Shown: one piece after another, positions 37,754 to 48,194 of the stretch | How the letters are laid out: each line of letters starts with the position of its first letter | Position numbering within the stretch: position 1 is the stretch's first letter | From: Cristatella mucedo | Lineage: Eukaryota > Bryozoa > Phylactolaemata > Cristatellidae | Assembly: GCA_009760855.2 (NCBI GenBank) | Contig: WPIO01000115.1 | Location: forward strand, 416,501 to 480,500 | DNA length: 64,000 nt | Reading direction: 5' to 3' | Translations under genes and position numbers: made by a program | Notes under the pieces: model-generated | The model's input: only the letters and a program-made list of their open reading frames with translations | Told to the model about the DNA's origin: nothing | The model's database searches: none

Positions 37754-38449
37754 TTACCACACAGCAGCTAGATGATTCGGATCGCCGCAGATCCAGCAAA
37801 GTCGCGTGCGCGGCCCGCTGCGAAAAGGCCGGTCGGTGTACCGCCTTTTCGAGTCCGTCTTAGACTGCACCACGACGCCACGGGTCTGAGCGCGTCGATC
37901 CTCGAAACGGCCGGCGAGACATGCCGCACTTGACGAGACAAAGTTCCTCGACATTTCAACCAGCACCGGCAAATCAGCTTTGGTAAGCGAGCACGCTGCT
38001 CGAAGTTGACGCTTTACGTCATCGGGTAGGCCCGACACAAATGCGCACTTCAGCAAAGACTCCGGGGGATACGCAGGTGCCCCCGCTTGAGCAGCAAAGA
38101 CAATAGACGCCAAGCGAACAAGGTCGGCCAAGTAGACGTCTGGCGACTCACCCTCGCGAAGTTTTCTGCTCGATAACTCGTCGTACGCGCGGAAGCAATC
38201 GGGCGAAAACGCGGCGCTGAGTGCGCGTTTCACCTTCGTATAGTCACATTTATCACTGTCCACCAGCCCTTCATAGACGGCAAAAGCTCCGCCGGTTAAA
38301 TACAAGGGCATGAGTGCGGCAAGATCGTCATCTTTAATCTTGTTCGTCTTGGCCACGGAGTCCAGTCGACGTACCCACGCGACGAAGTCCGTTTTGCCGT
38401 CATAAGGTTCGATTTTGCCTAGCATTACCATTGATGCCATCGACTCCAT
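37754..38449 (-). pseudogene. gag of gypsy-like element (truncated at zinc knuckle)
   Basis: About 231 residues from a Met only 14 bases inside the 5' LTR. It starts MESMASMVMLGKIEPYDGK and has the YxGKxDFxxWVRRL and ALSAAFSPDCFRAYDEL patterns of Ty3/gypsy capsid proteins. The nucleic-acid binding knuckle CWICGDPNH is present, but its last Cys is lost because the frame runs into TAA at 37754-37756. A heptamer AAAAAAC in the same frame (37733-37739) follows the stop. Confidence 0.85.
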
Positions 38450-38463
38450 CCCAAGAAATAGCT

Positions 38464-38751
38464 TGTGCTTCGATGTGCCTTGCACGAAGAACGCCCGCAC
38501 AGAACCAACACCAACGGTTTATTCTACTACAGCAGAGGGAGCACGACTTCACTTGCCCCTCTCTCCCCACTGAATCCCCCTCCTCGCCCACGGCTGTTTT
38601 GGCCGACCCCGACGGTGAGTCCACCATCTGACTGTGGTTACCGGCCTGTCCAAACCACACCACAGGCGGACCACAGCTATGCACCACCGGTGATGCTCCT
38701 GACAGCTGTTTAAGGAAGGAGCGGAACCGGCCTGCATATACTCAGACCACA
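38464..38751 (-). repeat. 5' LTR of the gypsy-like element
   Basis: Direct repeat of 34410-34699. In element orientation it starts TGTGGTCTGAG and ends CGAAGCACA, the usual TG...CA. A TATA-like tatatgcagg lies near the U3 start. Confidence 0.95.
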
Positions 38752-38756
38752 CGTCT

Positions 38757-38850
38757 GACGACCAGGCCAATCGCCGGACGTAAATCCAATCGAACTATAC
38801 GTGGGACGGCCTGTACCGACGGGCTGAGCCCTGCCAGCCCACCTTGCCAG
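38757..38850 (+). pseudogene. Tc1/mariner transposase C-terminal remnant
   Basis: Frame 2 reads PGQSPDVNPIELYV, the third catalytic motif of a Tc1 transposase, directly after the right target duplication of the gypsy-like element. I could not find the matching N-terminal part on the left flank (34260-34404). Confidence 0.6.
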
Positions 38851-39359
38851 ATATTTTGACCGCGACGTTGAAACCCGGGTCCGAAATTCGATGATCAGTA
38901 GCTCTCTGTGGAGGGAGGCTTGTTTTCGAGGGCAGAGCCTCGAGGCTATCACCGTTCTTCCGGAGACGCTCACCCGCAGCAGAAGTGGCTGGAAGTGAAG
39001 GCAAGTCAGAAGAGAAGCTACCAAAATGAGTGGCTAAGGGGGAAAAGAGGGGCAGGTCTTATCTGACTGGTTGTTCTCAGGCTGGTTCCCGTATCGTTCG
39101 CCTTCGTCCTGTGACCCGTGGCGTCTCTCGGAGATCGACTCTAGGGTCCCTTATTCCAACTTAAGAAACAGTTTGTATGAAATACGAGGTAAGTGAGACA
39201 TCAGAGTAATGAGTGCCACCAGATAAGAGCGGGAAAGAGCAGAGAATGTGGTGCCGTCGTCGGCGAAGGCGCGGATTTGTGAGCAATCGCCTAAAGATTC
39301 GTATGTGTATCGCTCACAACTATTGACATAACAGGGTATAATTTCGCCTAGTAGGATAA

Positions 39360-39387
39360 GTGTGTTATGGCCTAGGCCATAACACAC
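39360..39387. repeat. 28-bp perfect palindrome
   Basis: Half site gtgtgttatggcct followed by its exact reverse complement. A TATA box-like tataaaa lies at 39396 and inverted cctcccggg / cccgggagg blocks flank it on the right. Confidence 0.95.
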
Positions 39388-40039
39388 CTCCCGGGTATAA
39401 AATGACCTAGACCGTTTTAACCCCGGATATACTCCAGCCTGGGGGTTCTCCACCCCGGGAGGTTCTTACTGACCGGCAGAAGAAGGCCTGCTGGTGGATT
39501 TTGACTAATGGCTACATCGCGCCTTATAGTAAGCAGATCCTGTTTTGAGTAGCATATCCGAGGACAGCTCATGAACAGTCACAGCGTAGATAGCAGCGGA
39601 ACACCCAAAGGTATCGTGAAGAAGTCAGGTAAAGGTTTGCATTGCGCTTGGAGTCGCTTAGTGAAACGCTCGCTACATCAGCCAGATTACGGCTACCACA
39701 ATATTATTCGTGGCTCCTGAATTATAATAGCTTAAAACTGGTTGTTTTACGATCTATAAATCAAAGCCGGTCGGCCCAATCAGTGGATAGGATTGGGCTG
39801 CTGAGGCGTGCTTACGGTCTAGCTAGGATGGGGTCGGGGGCAACGTGATGGCGATGCCACGCCCACAACAATAGTGTGGCCGGCCGCTGGCTTTTAGCCA
39901 GGCGGTTAAGCTGCGATCTGGGCATTGAACGACAGCTCTTTTACCCTATGGCTAAGGCTGGACACCTGTAGCAGTCGTCAGTGTCTGTCGAACAGATAAG
40001 ATTGGGGTGTTATTGCGCTAGGAGAACAAGATTTGCCGA

Positions 40040-40123
40040 TAAATATCCGCTTCAAACATTCAAATGGGACTAAAAAAATAAATATCCGCTTCAAACATTC
40101 AAACATTCAAATGGGACTAAAAA
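40040..40123. repeat. short tandem duplication
   Basis: aaatatccgcttcaaacatt occurs twice, about 40 bp apart. The second unit has an extra aaacattc. Confidence 0.93.
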
Positions 40124-40204
40124 GATGTATTACAAGGTTTCGCACCGAAAAAGGCCGGCAAAATAGCTGGAAAAATACCCAAAGTCCAAAGGAAAGGGCA
40201 AAAG

Positions 40205-40330
40205 ATAATGCGCATGATATTAATCACCATTCAATCGCGTTTCCCTTTGCAGCAAATGTAAAGCGCCTAGAAAGAGATTTATTTCTCTGAGGGCGCCTTA
40301 CCAAGTGCATTATTATTGTTATTATTATCT
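40205..40330 (+). mobile_element. LINE-A 3' tail fragment
   Basis: Contains cattcaatcgcgtttcc, the tail gtaaagcgcctagaaag ... gagggcgcctta and (ATT)n. Confidence 0.75.
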
Positions 40331-40667
40331 CTATTCTTATTAAGGAAATACAAAAGAACGTGCGTAGCGCCGCTAGAATCATGTGCGGTTCGGCGCTTCT
40401 ACTGAGGAGCCATAAATGGCCGTCGCGGCAAATTTATCTCGACCGTCGTAGTTTTAAGACTCGGCCATTATAAGTTGACACTGAGCAAACCAAGCAAACG
40501 AAGATTGCACAATTCCAAAATAAATTTCTGTTATGTTTGTGGAGTCAAGGCCGCACGCCGAAGTCTGTGCGAGTTCTATAACAAGTGTACAACTTTAGCA
40601 ACAATGCATACACTGCGTCTGCTCTAGGACGGTGCTGCGGACCGCTTAAGAGGAGTATGTACAATAA

Positions 40668-40775
40668 TGATAGTAATAATAATCATAATAATACATTAAA
40701 AATAGTTCCCTCGGAGAACTTGATCTTTTTCTAGGCATTTTACATAAGCAATAAAAAAGCAAGATCAAACTACGA
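40668..40775 (-). mobile_element. LINE-A 3' tail fragment
   Basis: (AAT)n followed by the diverged tail gttccctcggagaacttgat on the minus strand. Confidence 0.6.
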
Positions 40776-41089
40776 GTGGTAACATACGCAATGTCACGAC
40801 TCGTAAGGCCGCGCGGCGATGGCCGGTTTGTATTTTTATCGTACAGTGTCTGCGGAGTGCCTCGCCGAAGAGTTCCGTCCATTTACAGCGAGTGCTTGCG
40901 TGGTGGGCGGCGGAAGTCACCTGTCATATCAGACGTACTCTGTAGCCGAGCGTTTGTGCTTTTTCTACTGTTGGGGCCAGCTCTGAATATCGAGCGCTGT
41001 GTCGGGATCGTTGGCATATGCGACCTTCAGATCTTAGCACATTGCACGCTTTTAGCAGCTATCCGAGCTAGTGAGGGTCACCCCTAACG

Positions 41090-41404
41090 ATGCCCATCGC
41101 TGCGCCCAGAACGGCCGAACAAACGCAGGTACAAGCTTGGCAATGGATGTATGCCAACACGGACGGCTGCGAGTGCAATTTTCGCAAGATTGGCTCCCAC
41201 TCACGGGGTTACGTTGGCCCGATTTCCTGCATGCCAGTGGGGCCGGGCCGCAACCCGGAGTACCCTCACGCGATGTCTATTCAGTGCGAGCTTTGGGCGC
41301 CCGAAAAACTAGGTTGCGAAAGCGTTCGTGGGAAGACGTGTTCGCGATTCGATTCAGGTCATCATGAAATGACTATCCTCCGGGCACGGTCCAGTTGCCC
41401 TTAG
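41090..41404 (+). CDS. unassigned ORF, cysteine-containing
   Basis: 104 codons from ATG, reading MPIAAPRTAEQTQVQAWQWM onward, with six Cys in the middle part (DGCECNF, ISCMPVG, IQCELW, LGCES, KTCSRFD). Composition looks protein-like and it lies in a repeat-poor stretch. No family recognised, no signal peptide, splice sites unclear. It may be an exon, a transposon relic or chance. Confidence 0.25.
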   Translation: MPIAAPRTAEQTQVQAWQWMYANTDGCECNFRKIGSHSRGYVGPISCMPVGPGRNPEYPHAMSIQCELWAPEKLGCESVRGKTCSRFDSGHHEMTILRARSSCP

Positions 41405-41676
41405 CAATGGTGGTCATCTTCTGAAGTTCTTGCATTACATGCAGACCTGTGCAACCAAAATCTTAACCAAGTTAGGCACCGACATATCCTTCCAGCCAAG
41501 AATCTACTCATCGGAGTTGTTGACGGATTCAGAGTTTCTATATTTTTCCCCTGTCCGTCACGCACCTGCAAAGAAAAGCAACCAGAAAGAGGCAGTTTTC
41601 CCTCTGTTTTGCTACTATTTTGATCGTTAGATGTCGCTCAAAGGGTTCGTCCTAGCACGTTTTTTTAAACGGTTAA

Positions 41677-41958
41677 CTAGTTCATCAAAAACCTGCTCCT
41701 TTGCAGTAATTTGCCTAAATGAACACACACAATGAGTTGCCTAAATGAACACATAAAGTCCAGCCAATAGAAAAAGAACAAGTTTGCTGGAGCAAAATTC
41801 TCGCTGGGCAGAAAGGCTGCAGTACCCCTGGCTATTGGTGCCCCTTTGATACGCCATCTCACTGGTAGCCCAGATCGCAAGGCATTGATGACGTTCGACC
41901 AGCTAGGATCGAATTCGTCAGTGGCCAGGGGCTGCACACAGGTTTCGCATGCCGGCAT
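41677..41958 (-). CDS. unassigned ORF
   Basis: 93 codons starting MPACETCVQPLATDEFDPSW, with a CxxC near the N-terminus, then NVINALRSGLPVRW. No family recognised. Confidence 0.2.
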   Translation of the reverse strand: MPACETCVQPLATDEFDPSWSNVINALRSGLPVRWRIKGAPIARGTAAFLPSENFAPANLFFFYWLDFMCSFRQLIVCVHLGKLLQRSRFLMN

Positions 41959-42784
41959 CCTGCGACATGCACAGCGTCATGTGTTGGCTGCGAAGCTTTG
42001 TTCTAGTTGATGGCGCGCAGTAAAACAAAAAGCCGGCGAACGGTACTAGCTACTAGGCCGACATGTCGCAGCGATCAAAATACACATCGTGCAAGGCAGG
42101 GCCTCACCAACAGCCTGCCTTAGCATCTTCTGATTGATGGTCGCATTACGTTTCATGCAATAAACAGAGCACCGTTTCAGTACCAAATATCAACAAACCA
42201 TCTCGTACACCACCTCTCACAATTCCAAGTAGAACCCCACCTTTGGCTAACCGTCCTCCGGCGCGCATCAATATTAGTGTATTCGCTGTGTTCCGATTTC
42301 GCGGCGCGACTTCGTTAACATCGCTGGCCGACCTCGGCTAACTGATCGCCTGAGAGGCTCGACAGCCTCTGCAGCAGCCGCAGCAGCACGCTCCCGTCCG
42401 TTTGCCGGATGTTTCTCCGGCTAATGCAATGGCGGGTGTCGGCCCAGCGATTGCGGCCACGCCCACTGGTAGGCTCCACGCTAGCAGCCTAGGCAGCCTC
42501 GCTGCAGGGCTTTGCTGATGTGCAACGCGAGAAATTATGTGTGCCTTATCTGACATGACTCGCGATTAGAAAGTGCAAGAATTAAGCCCGATGGCGGTAA
42601 CCTAGTTTACCGAATTTCCGAAAGTAGAATCGCAATTAATTATTTATTTTTCGGATAGCTGCTCTAAAAAGTGTAGCGTTTCGAAGTCGAAAGTGCCGTT
42701 GACGTGAATCAGGAACAGCACCGTCAGAATCATGTCAAAGGAATCTGAAGAAGAAAACTGAGTGAGCAAGAGCTCAATGAAAGG

Positions 42785-43315
42785 ATGCACGTTATGGCTG
42801 GCTATAATGACAATCTACAAGATATTAGCAATAATGTTCTTAACAACCCAGTGGAACTGGTGTGCAAGTTCTTGGAAACATTTCTCGGGAACTTCATTGC
42901 CACCTGTTGGTCTGAAAAGATAATGCAAGAGATCCGGAATCGCGGCGCCAGTGCTCGCCTGGGTAGCATCGCTGATAGTGAGGACGAAGATCCTGACAAT
43001 ATTGGCGCACCGTTGGCTGCGGCATCCGATATGGAGCAGACTCGTGGCAGAAAAAAGAGCATCAGCACAGAAGGCTTCTCCGGGCTTGCAGATACGGTCT
43101 GTGGGGCACCCGAAGAAGACATCAGTGGCTGTCCCAAATCAGCGATCAATCCTGAGCTATTTCTTAAAAAAAATAGGTTCAATTTTTGTCATCGAGCACT
43201 GGATTCTTGCCCTGGATCTGGTCAGCCGCTGGAAACTTGCGAAATAAAAATCATCTTTTTCGAAATCTCTGTCTTTCTGCTGACGAATAAAATTCGACGA
43301 GCCCGACATTTTTAA
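42785..43315 (+). CDS. unassigned ORF, 176 codons
   Basis: Longest non-repeat ORF outside recognised elements. It has an N-terminal part PVELVCKFLETFLGNFIATC, an acidic patch DSEDEDPD, a basic RGRKKS site, and an unstructured middle. No known domain recognised. A chance or relic ORF is possible. Confidence 0.3.
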   Translation: MHVMAGYNDNLQDISNNVLNNPVELVCKFLETFLGNFIATCWSEKIMQEIRNRGASARLGSIADSEDEDPDNIGAPLAAASDMEQTRGRKKSISTEGFSGLADTVCGAPEEDISGCPKSAINPELFLKKNRFNFCHRALDSCPGSGQPLETCEIKIIFFEISVFLLTNKIRRARHF

Positions 43316-43771
43316 CGTATTCGCATATAATTTGGACCAATATTCAGGTAGTTAGTTATTGCAGCCCCCCCCCCGCGAACCCGGTTTACCATGGTAACCC
43401 GGGTTACCGCCGTCGGGCTCACTTGAAGGGATCAAAGCCGAAGCCGAGCCGCATGTAGGAGGGGCTGCATATTTCTCCGGAAGTGCCACCGCCAGCCAGA
43501 CGGCATCATGGGAGCGCAGAGATGCATTGGTGACTAACACTTAAAATGGTACTGCGTTGGTTGAGAGTGCCTTTCTCGTCGTATTACTGGCTAGCGCTGC
43601 TTCACTCGGCCGCCCACCTTGCAAGCACTTGCTGTAAGCCGACGGAAACGAGTAATGCGGGCTATCATAAGCTATTCTCGACTCACGAAAATTTGACTCA
43701 CGACAGGTTTCTGGTCTCTATCTATTTCCTTTGTTGGAGGCTGGCTGTATATATAAAATATAAGTGTTAGC

Positions 43772-43920
43772 TTAATTAACGGCCTCATTTGAATAGCGGC
43801 AGAGTCTTAACGGATATCGCTACCGCTTGCAGTTGGCGATAAAGAATCGCCCACTGTAGGATTCGAACCCGCGATCTCGGTCGATAAAAGCGAACACTTT
43901 ACCGCCTGGACTACAATACA
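43772..43920 (-). mobile_element. SINE S1
   Basis: Box B reverse of ggattcgaacccgcgatctc, body gataaagaatcgcccactgt, diverged tail (agtcttaacggatatcgc). Confidence 0.75.
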
Positions 43921-43921
43921 A

Positions 43922-44177
43922 ATATTATTATTAAATTTGAATATAGCCATCAGAGAACTTAATCTCTCTCTAGGCCAGCATGATCAAATGATTAGCGGTA
44001 ACCTTCACGGTGTCAAGAAGCGTAAAATGGATAGAGGTGACATGCACGGTGTGAACTTGTAAAATATTGTTAGCGGCACCATGCACTGTGTCAGAAAAAA
44101 AATCACACAAAGAACGAATCATAAATACCCACTAAATATGATTAATGAGAAGTGGCGTTTTAAGCTTCATTTTAAAT
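43922..44177 (-). mobile_element. old LINE-A 3' UTR fragment
   Basis: Diverged tail (catcagagaacttaatctct) and UTR words (gtgacatgcacggtgtga) just before the younger copy at 44178. Two copies in tandem orientation. Confidence 0.65.
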
Positions 44178-47000
44178 GTAATAATAATAATAATGCACTT
44201 GATAAAGCGCCCTCGGAGAACTCAATCTCTCTCTAGGCGCTTTACATTTGCTGCAAAGTGAAATGCAATTGAATGGTAAGTAAAATCATGCTTGAAAAAC
44301 AAACAAAATGAATAATATGGTTAGGGGTGACATGCACAGGGTCAGCATGCAAATGTGGTTAGTGGCAGCATGCACAGTGTCAGCACGCATAAGCACATCA
44401 AGGACGAATCACAGGGACCCACTAAATGCTGTCCTAAATAAGTGTGTTTTTAAGTTCCTTTTAAATGTGGTCAGGTCAGGGGATGTTCTGACGCAGGTCA
44501 GGTGGGAATTCCAGGCTTTGGGAGCATATGAACTAAATGCACGGTCTCCAAAGGATTTGAGGTTTGTACGAGGTATTTCTAGACTGTTGGATTCCGAAAA
44601 GCGGGTGGTACGATGCTTGGCCTGATTGGGTAGTATATCTGAAAGATAGGCTGGAGCCATAGAATGAAGGGACCTAAAAGTGAGGGACAAAACCTTGAAG
44701 TCAATCCGTTGCTTGACTGGTAGCCAGTGCAGGTCGGCGAGAAGTGGAGTAATGTGGCAACTGCGATGCTCACGGCAGACAAGTCTAGCTGCCGAGTTTT
44801 GCACCAGCTGCAATCGCCTGATCGCGCATGTCGGTAGGCCAGTAAGCAGTGAGTTGCAGAAATTGAGACGGGATGTCACGAATGCATGGGCCAACTTGGA
44901 CGTGGTATCCTTATCTAAACAAGCCCTAATTTTAGCAATGTTATGAAGCTGAAAATAGGCGGATTTGACTGTGGAGCTGATATGGTCGTCTAACGAGAGG
45001 TCGCTTTGGAATATGACACCTAGATTTCGAGCTGATTCAACTGGAGATATGCTGGCAAAGCCAATTTTGAGAGTCAGCCTTTCCAATCTCTGAATCACAC
45101 TGGGTTTGCCCATAACTAGTAAGTTAGTTTTATCATCGTTAAGTTTTAGAAAATTTGCTGCCATCCATGTGCGGATGTCATCAGTGCGTGCAGCAAGTAA
45201 GTTTACAGAATTTGTCGTGCTCGAAGGCTGGGAGGGATCAAAGCAAAGGTACAACTGAGTGTCATCCGCATAGAAGTGAAAGCCTAGATTGTGCTTGGCA
45301 ATCACATCAGCAAGAGGCAGAGTATAAACCGTGAAAAGAACCGGACCTAGCACGGAGCCCAGAGGTACTCCATATTTCAGAGGTACTTTGAGAGGATCTT
45401 TGTCCATTCACGTCAATACTGAAGCGCCCTGCTGGCCTTGGCTGAATTTTAGCGCGAACAAGAGCTGTTAGGCGGCGGGCTAGAGCTCCTTTCTCCTGAA
45501 GCAGTGAGCCAGAGAGGAAGCGCTTAAGAGCAAGCCAGGAAGCTCTGAAACGAGCGGTGGCGATTCGGCCTTTAGAATTGGTCCGGTACGCGCGGAAGCT
45601 GCTGATTGATGTTGGCTGGCCTGTCAACCTCCACCTTCACTCGTTCCAAGAAAGAATCGTCTGAAACCCATTCGCCATTCAAGCTGGACAGAGGTACCCT
45701 TCCAGTGGCCTACTGACGGTATTGATTCCTTGCCGTAATGGGCCGGGGTGTCGTGCCCAATACCACTAAGCGCTTGCCCCATTGTCTCAGCTAGGTATTT
45801 AAGAGTTTCAGCTAGGTATTTAAGCGACGCTCGCTCTTGGTCTTACGGTCTATTGTCTTTGGTTCGGCTCCGCGCTTCGACGCCGTCGCGCTCGTTTTCT
45901 CTGAAAGCGAGGGAGGAGGGCTGGCTGTCCGCCGGCGATTGACGGAACAGGACGAGACAGCGCTAGGAGGATTCGTTGGACTCCACCGAATACGGTCGTA
46001 TCGCGCCCGAGCTGGCATTTTGTGTTTCTTTTGTGATTTGTGTGTGCGCGCTAGCACGTGGTCTCGGCATAGGGATTTGACGGTGCGAGCTTGGCGTAGT
46101 TGGCGTAGGTGGAGCCCTAGCTCTCCGGTTAGGGTTCAGGCTCCAGTTTGAGCTCGGTCTATTTGGGTAGTTCCCCAGTATAGATGTAACTAGCGTAAGT
46201 GTGAAGACTTGTTTGCTCCGCAAGAGTGCTTAGGTTGGTGTTTGGGGTATTCCTTCCGCACTGGCGGAAACCGAGTTCTAGTTCTCCGGTTAGGGTTTAG
46301 GCTCCGGTTCGCGCTCAGTACGCAGAAGTATTCCCTCCGCAAGAGTATTGGTGCTGTAGAGAACGTGCGAGGAGCGTGGAGATAAAGCTGAACTAGACGC
46401 GCAGCGACTTTGTGTGCTTGCGAATAAAGTTCAGTAAAATCCCCAATTTGTGTGTCTCGCTTTCCAATTCACGCCGCGGACTCACGACCCCCTTTAGTAA
46501 CGGTAAGCAGGTCGGCGCCAGAAACGCTCGTTTCTTGGCGGCCTGCTGATTGCGCGTAGGCGCGCACCGAACGGCAGTAGGTGCAAGGCTACGCCGCTAG
46601 GTAAGCGGCAGGGCAAGCCCACCCCGCCGAGCCTTCGGCGTTACATACTCTGGAGTCTCCCACTTTGTGATTGATGATATCAAAAGCTGCCGAAAGATCG
46701 AGCAAAACAAGCAGAGACACTCTACCCATGTCTGCATTCCTAAGTAGGTCATTGTATACCCTAAGCAATGCTGACTCTGTGGAGTGATTAGCTCTAAAGC
46801 CAGACGCGAACTTACTAGCAAGGTGCGAGGTTTCGATACATGAGTTCAGCTGGTCTGCCACGACCCGTTCCAGTGTCTATGATAGGAACGGTAGAAGGGA
46901 GACTGGGCGGTAGTTGCTAAAGTTCTCTTGGTCAAGTGCAGCTTTCTTGAGAAGTGGCTTGACTACAGCTTTTTTGAAAGGTGCTGGGACATGACCTGAG
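44178..47000 (-). mobile_element. LINE-A (CR1/L2-like) copy interrupted by solo LTR
   Basis: Minus strand. RT fingers and palm start near 47000 ([20 protein letters not shown]), continue with FRANHSTESALL and VSLLVLLDLSAAFDIINHK (46589-46861), then a short internal deletion, the solo LTR, and a 332-codon ORF (44409-45407) with [20 protein letters not shown] and [10 protein letters not shown] to the C-terminus. The 3' UTR ends at an (ATT)n tail at 44178. The longest LINE-A reading frame in the window. Confidence 0.88.
45421..46644 (+). mobile_element. probable solo LTR inserted in a LINE-A copy
   Basis: LINE-A sequence breaks off at 45420 and resumes at 46645 with the 5-bp duplication ATACT (45416-45420 and 46645-46649). 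If ends are set to TG...CA (45420-46645) the duplication is TAC. The insert has no long ORF, TATA-like tatttaag motifs near 45796-45823 and an AATAAA at about 46423, the layout of an LTR on the + strand. A repeated block (46118-46144 and 46279-46305, tctccggttaggg) lies inside. It is not similar to the 290-bp LTRs. Confidence 0.6.
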
Positions 47001-47290
47001 GCTAACGACATATTAATGTAGTCGTCAGGGGATGCCTTGACGTCAGTCGGGAGTGAGTTCCAGGCTTTGAGAGCAAACGAACTAAAGGCACACTTGAGGT
47101 TCATACGAGGTATAGCGAAACGATTGGATTCAGAAAAGAGGGTGGTACAATGTCTAACCTGGTGGTCGAGTAGATTTGATCTGTAGGCTGGAGCCAGAGA
47201 ATGAAGGGGCCTAAAAGTGTGACAGAACCTTGAAATCGACGTGCTTCTAATACAGCATATACCATTATAGTATATATAATATAGCACTCA
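47001..47290 (-). mobile_element. LINE-A C-terminal fragment fused before LINE-A fingers
   Basis: Minus-strand reading [20 protein letters not shown] to [15 protein letters not shown] is the RT C-terminal domain. It is followed in the same frame by the N-terminal finger sequence of the adjoining copy, so domain order is permuted at about 47010. Confidence 0.75.
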
Positions 47291-48186
47291 CTCGGACACC
47301 GGCTGGGTCTTTTCACATCCTTATTTTGGTTAGCTAAGGCCTCTTCAACAGCCCGACCACTAGTAAACCTATTCCTCTTAATGGCACAACTCCATTGCTG
47401 CTTTGAACGGAGCTCACGGCAGAGTGTTGACAACAAAGGATCACTGGGGTATAAGACCGCGTGCACACCGACTGGTGTTTTTCTCCAAATTGAAGAGTAG
47501 TTTGCTGTTTTTTTTAGTTCGGAGTACTACAAATGCGGTTCGCCGGCATTCGAGAAGAATCGGTGGGAAAGCTGCCAGACGACGCATTTACAAGTTGCGA
47601 TTGAGTAGCCATCAAAATAATAAGAGTATACTGTAGCTGAGCTGGACTCTGGCCACTGGCCCATGCCACTGGGCAATGTGCTCAAGCATGTGCTGTCTAC
47701 GATGCATCAACAATCCTGCTACACATAGCCAACGCATACGATCTTTTCATGTTCAGCTTACCATGTACCCAACTGTCAAACTTGCATATCTAAAGTTACA
47801 CCTGAGTCAGTAAGCTATCAGGTCAGTAATTTTTGAAAATATAGAGAGACTGATGATCGCCTGCCATGACGTCACCGTGTGAAGCAAACATTTTGCACTG
47901 AACTGGCTCAATCACAGTTTCTGGTTTTCTGGACCATACCTCTACTAAGTGAGCTATTGGGTCCCTTGTAAAGCATTGAAAACTATGCTTAAATCCTTGG
48001 CTTTGTATTTGCATCTTCATACTCAACCAGAATCTGAATGCACTGCCTGAATGCAATTGCAGGCTTTTAATTCCTAATGGGCACTGAGCTGGAACCGCAA
48101 CATCTACTGTGGTAGGCAACCAGAGACTTTATATCGAGTATCGCTTGCATGGATGGGCCATGCTCTGCGCCCCAATCAAAAGCAGT
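47291..48186. other. intergenic, nothing recognised
   Basis: No family similarity seen on either strand up to the hAT MITE. Confidence 0.5.
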
Positions 48187-48194
48187 ACCTACAA

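Larger units (their letters stand above)
34410..38751 (-). mobile_element. Ty3/gypsy-like LTR retrotransposon, complete ends, decayed coding
   Basis: LTRs of 290 bp (34410-34699) and 288 bp (38464-38751) flank gag, protease, reverse transcriptase, RNase H and integrase on the minus strand. Domain order PR-RT-RH-INT is the Ty3/gypsy (Metaviridae) order. The 5-bp target duplication CGTCT is at 34405-34409 and 38752-38756. The two LTRs differ at only about three bases and one 2-bp indel, so the insertion is young. Coding is nevertheless broken: gag ends in a premature stop at the zinc knuckle, an in-frame TAG precedes the protease, RT is split over frames and lacks one catalytic Asp, and RNase H is frameshifted near its end. 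It landed directly beside a Tc1 transposase remnant (38757 onward). Confidence 0.95.
38871..40204. other. intergenic, repeat-poor
   Basis: Holds the 28-bp palindrome with a TATA-like box and a second hairpin (gcccaatc/gattgggc near 39774-39798). No gene recognised. Confidence 0.5.

Noticed and set aside
43360-43415. Terminal repeat suggested by the ttaccatggtaa palindrome after a C run
   Set aside because: No partner end or target duplication could be found nearby.
45748-46223. ORFs of about 65-105 codons in the solo LTR
   Set aside because: Overlapping frames on both strands, no family similarity, inside a non-coding repeat.
46118-46305. Telomeric repeat (ttaggg)
   Set aside because: Only isolated single units inside a repeated block of the solo LTR, no array.
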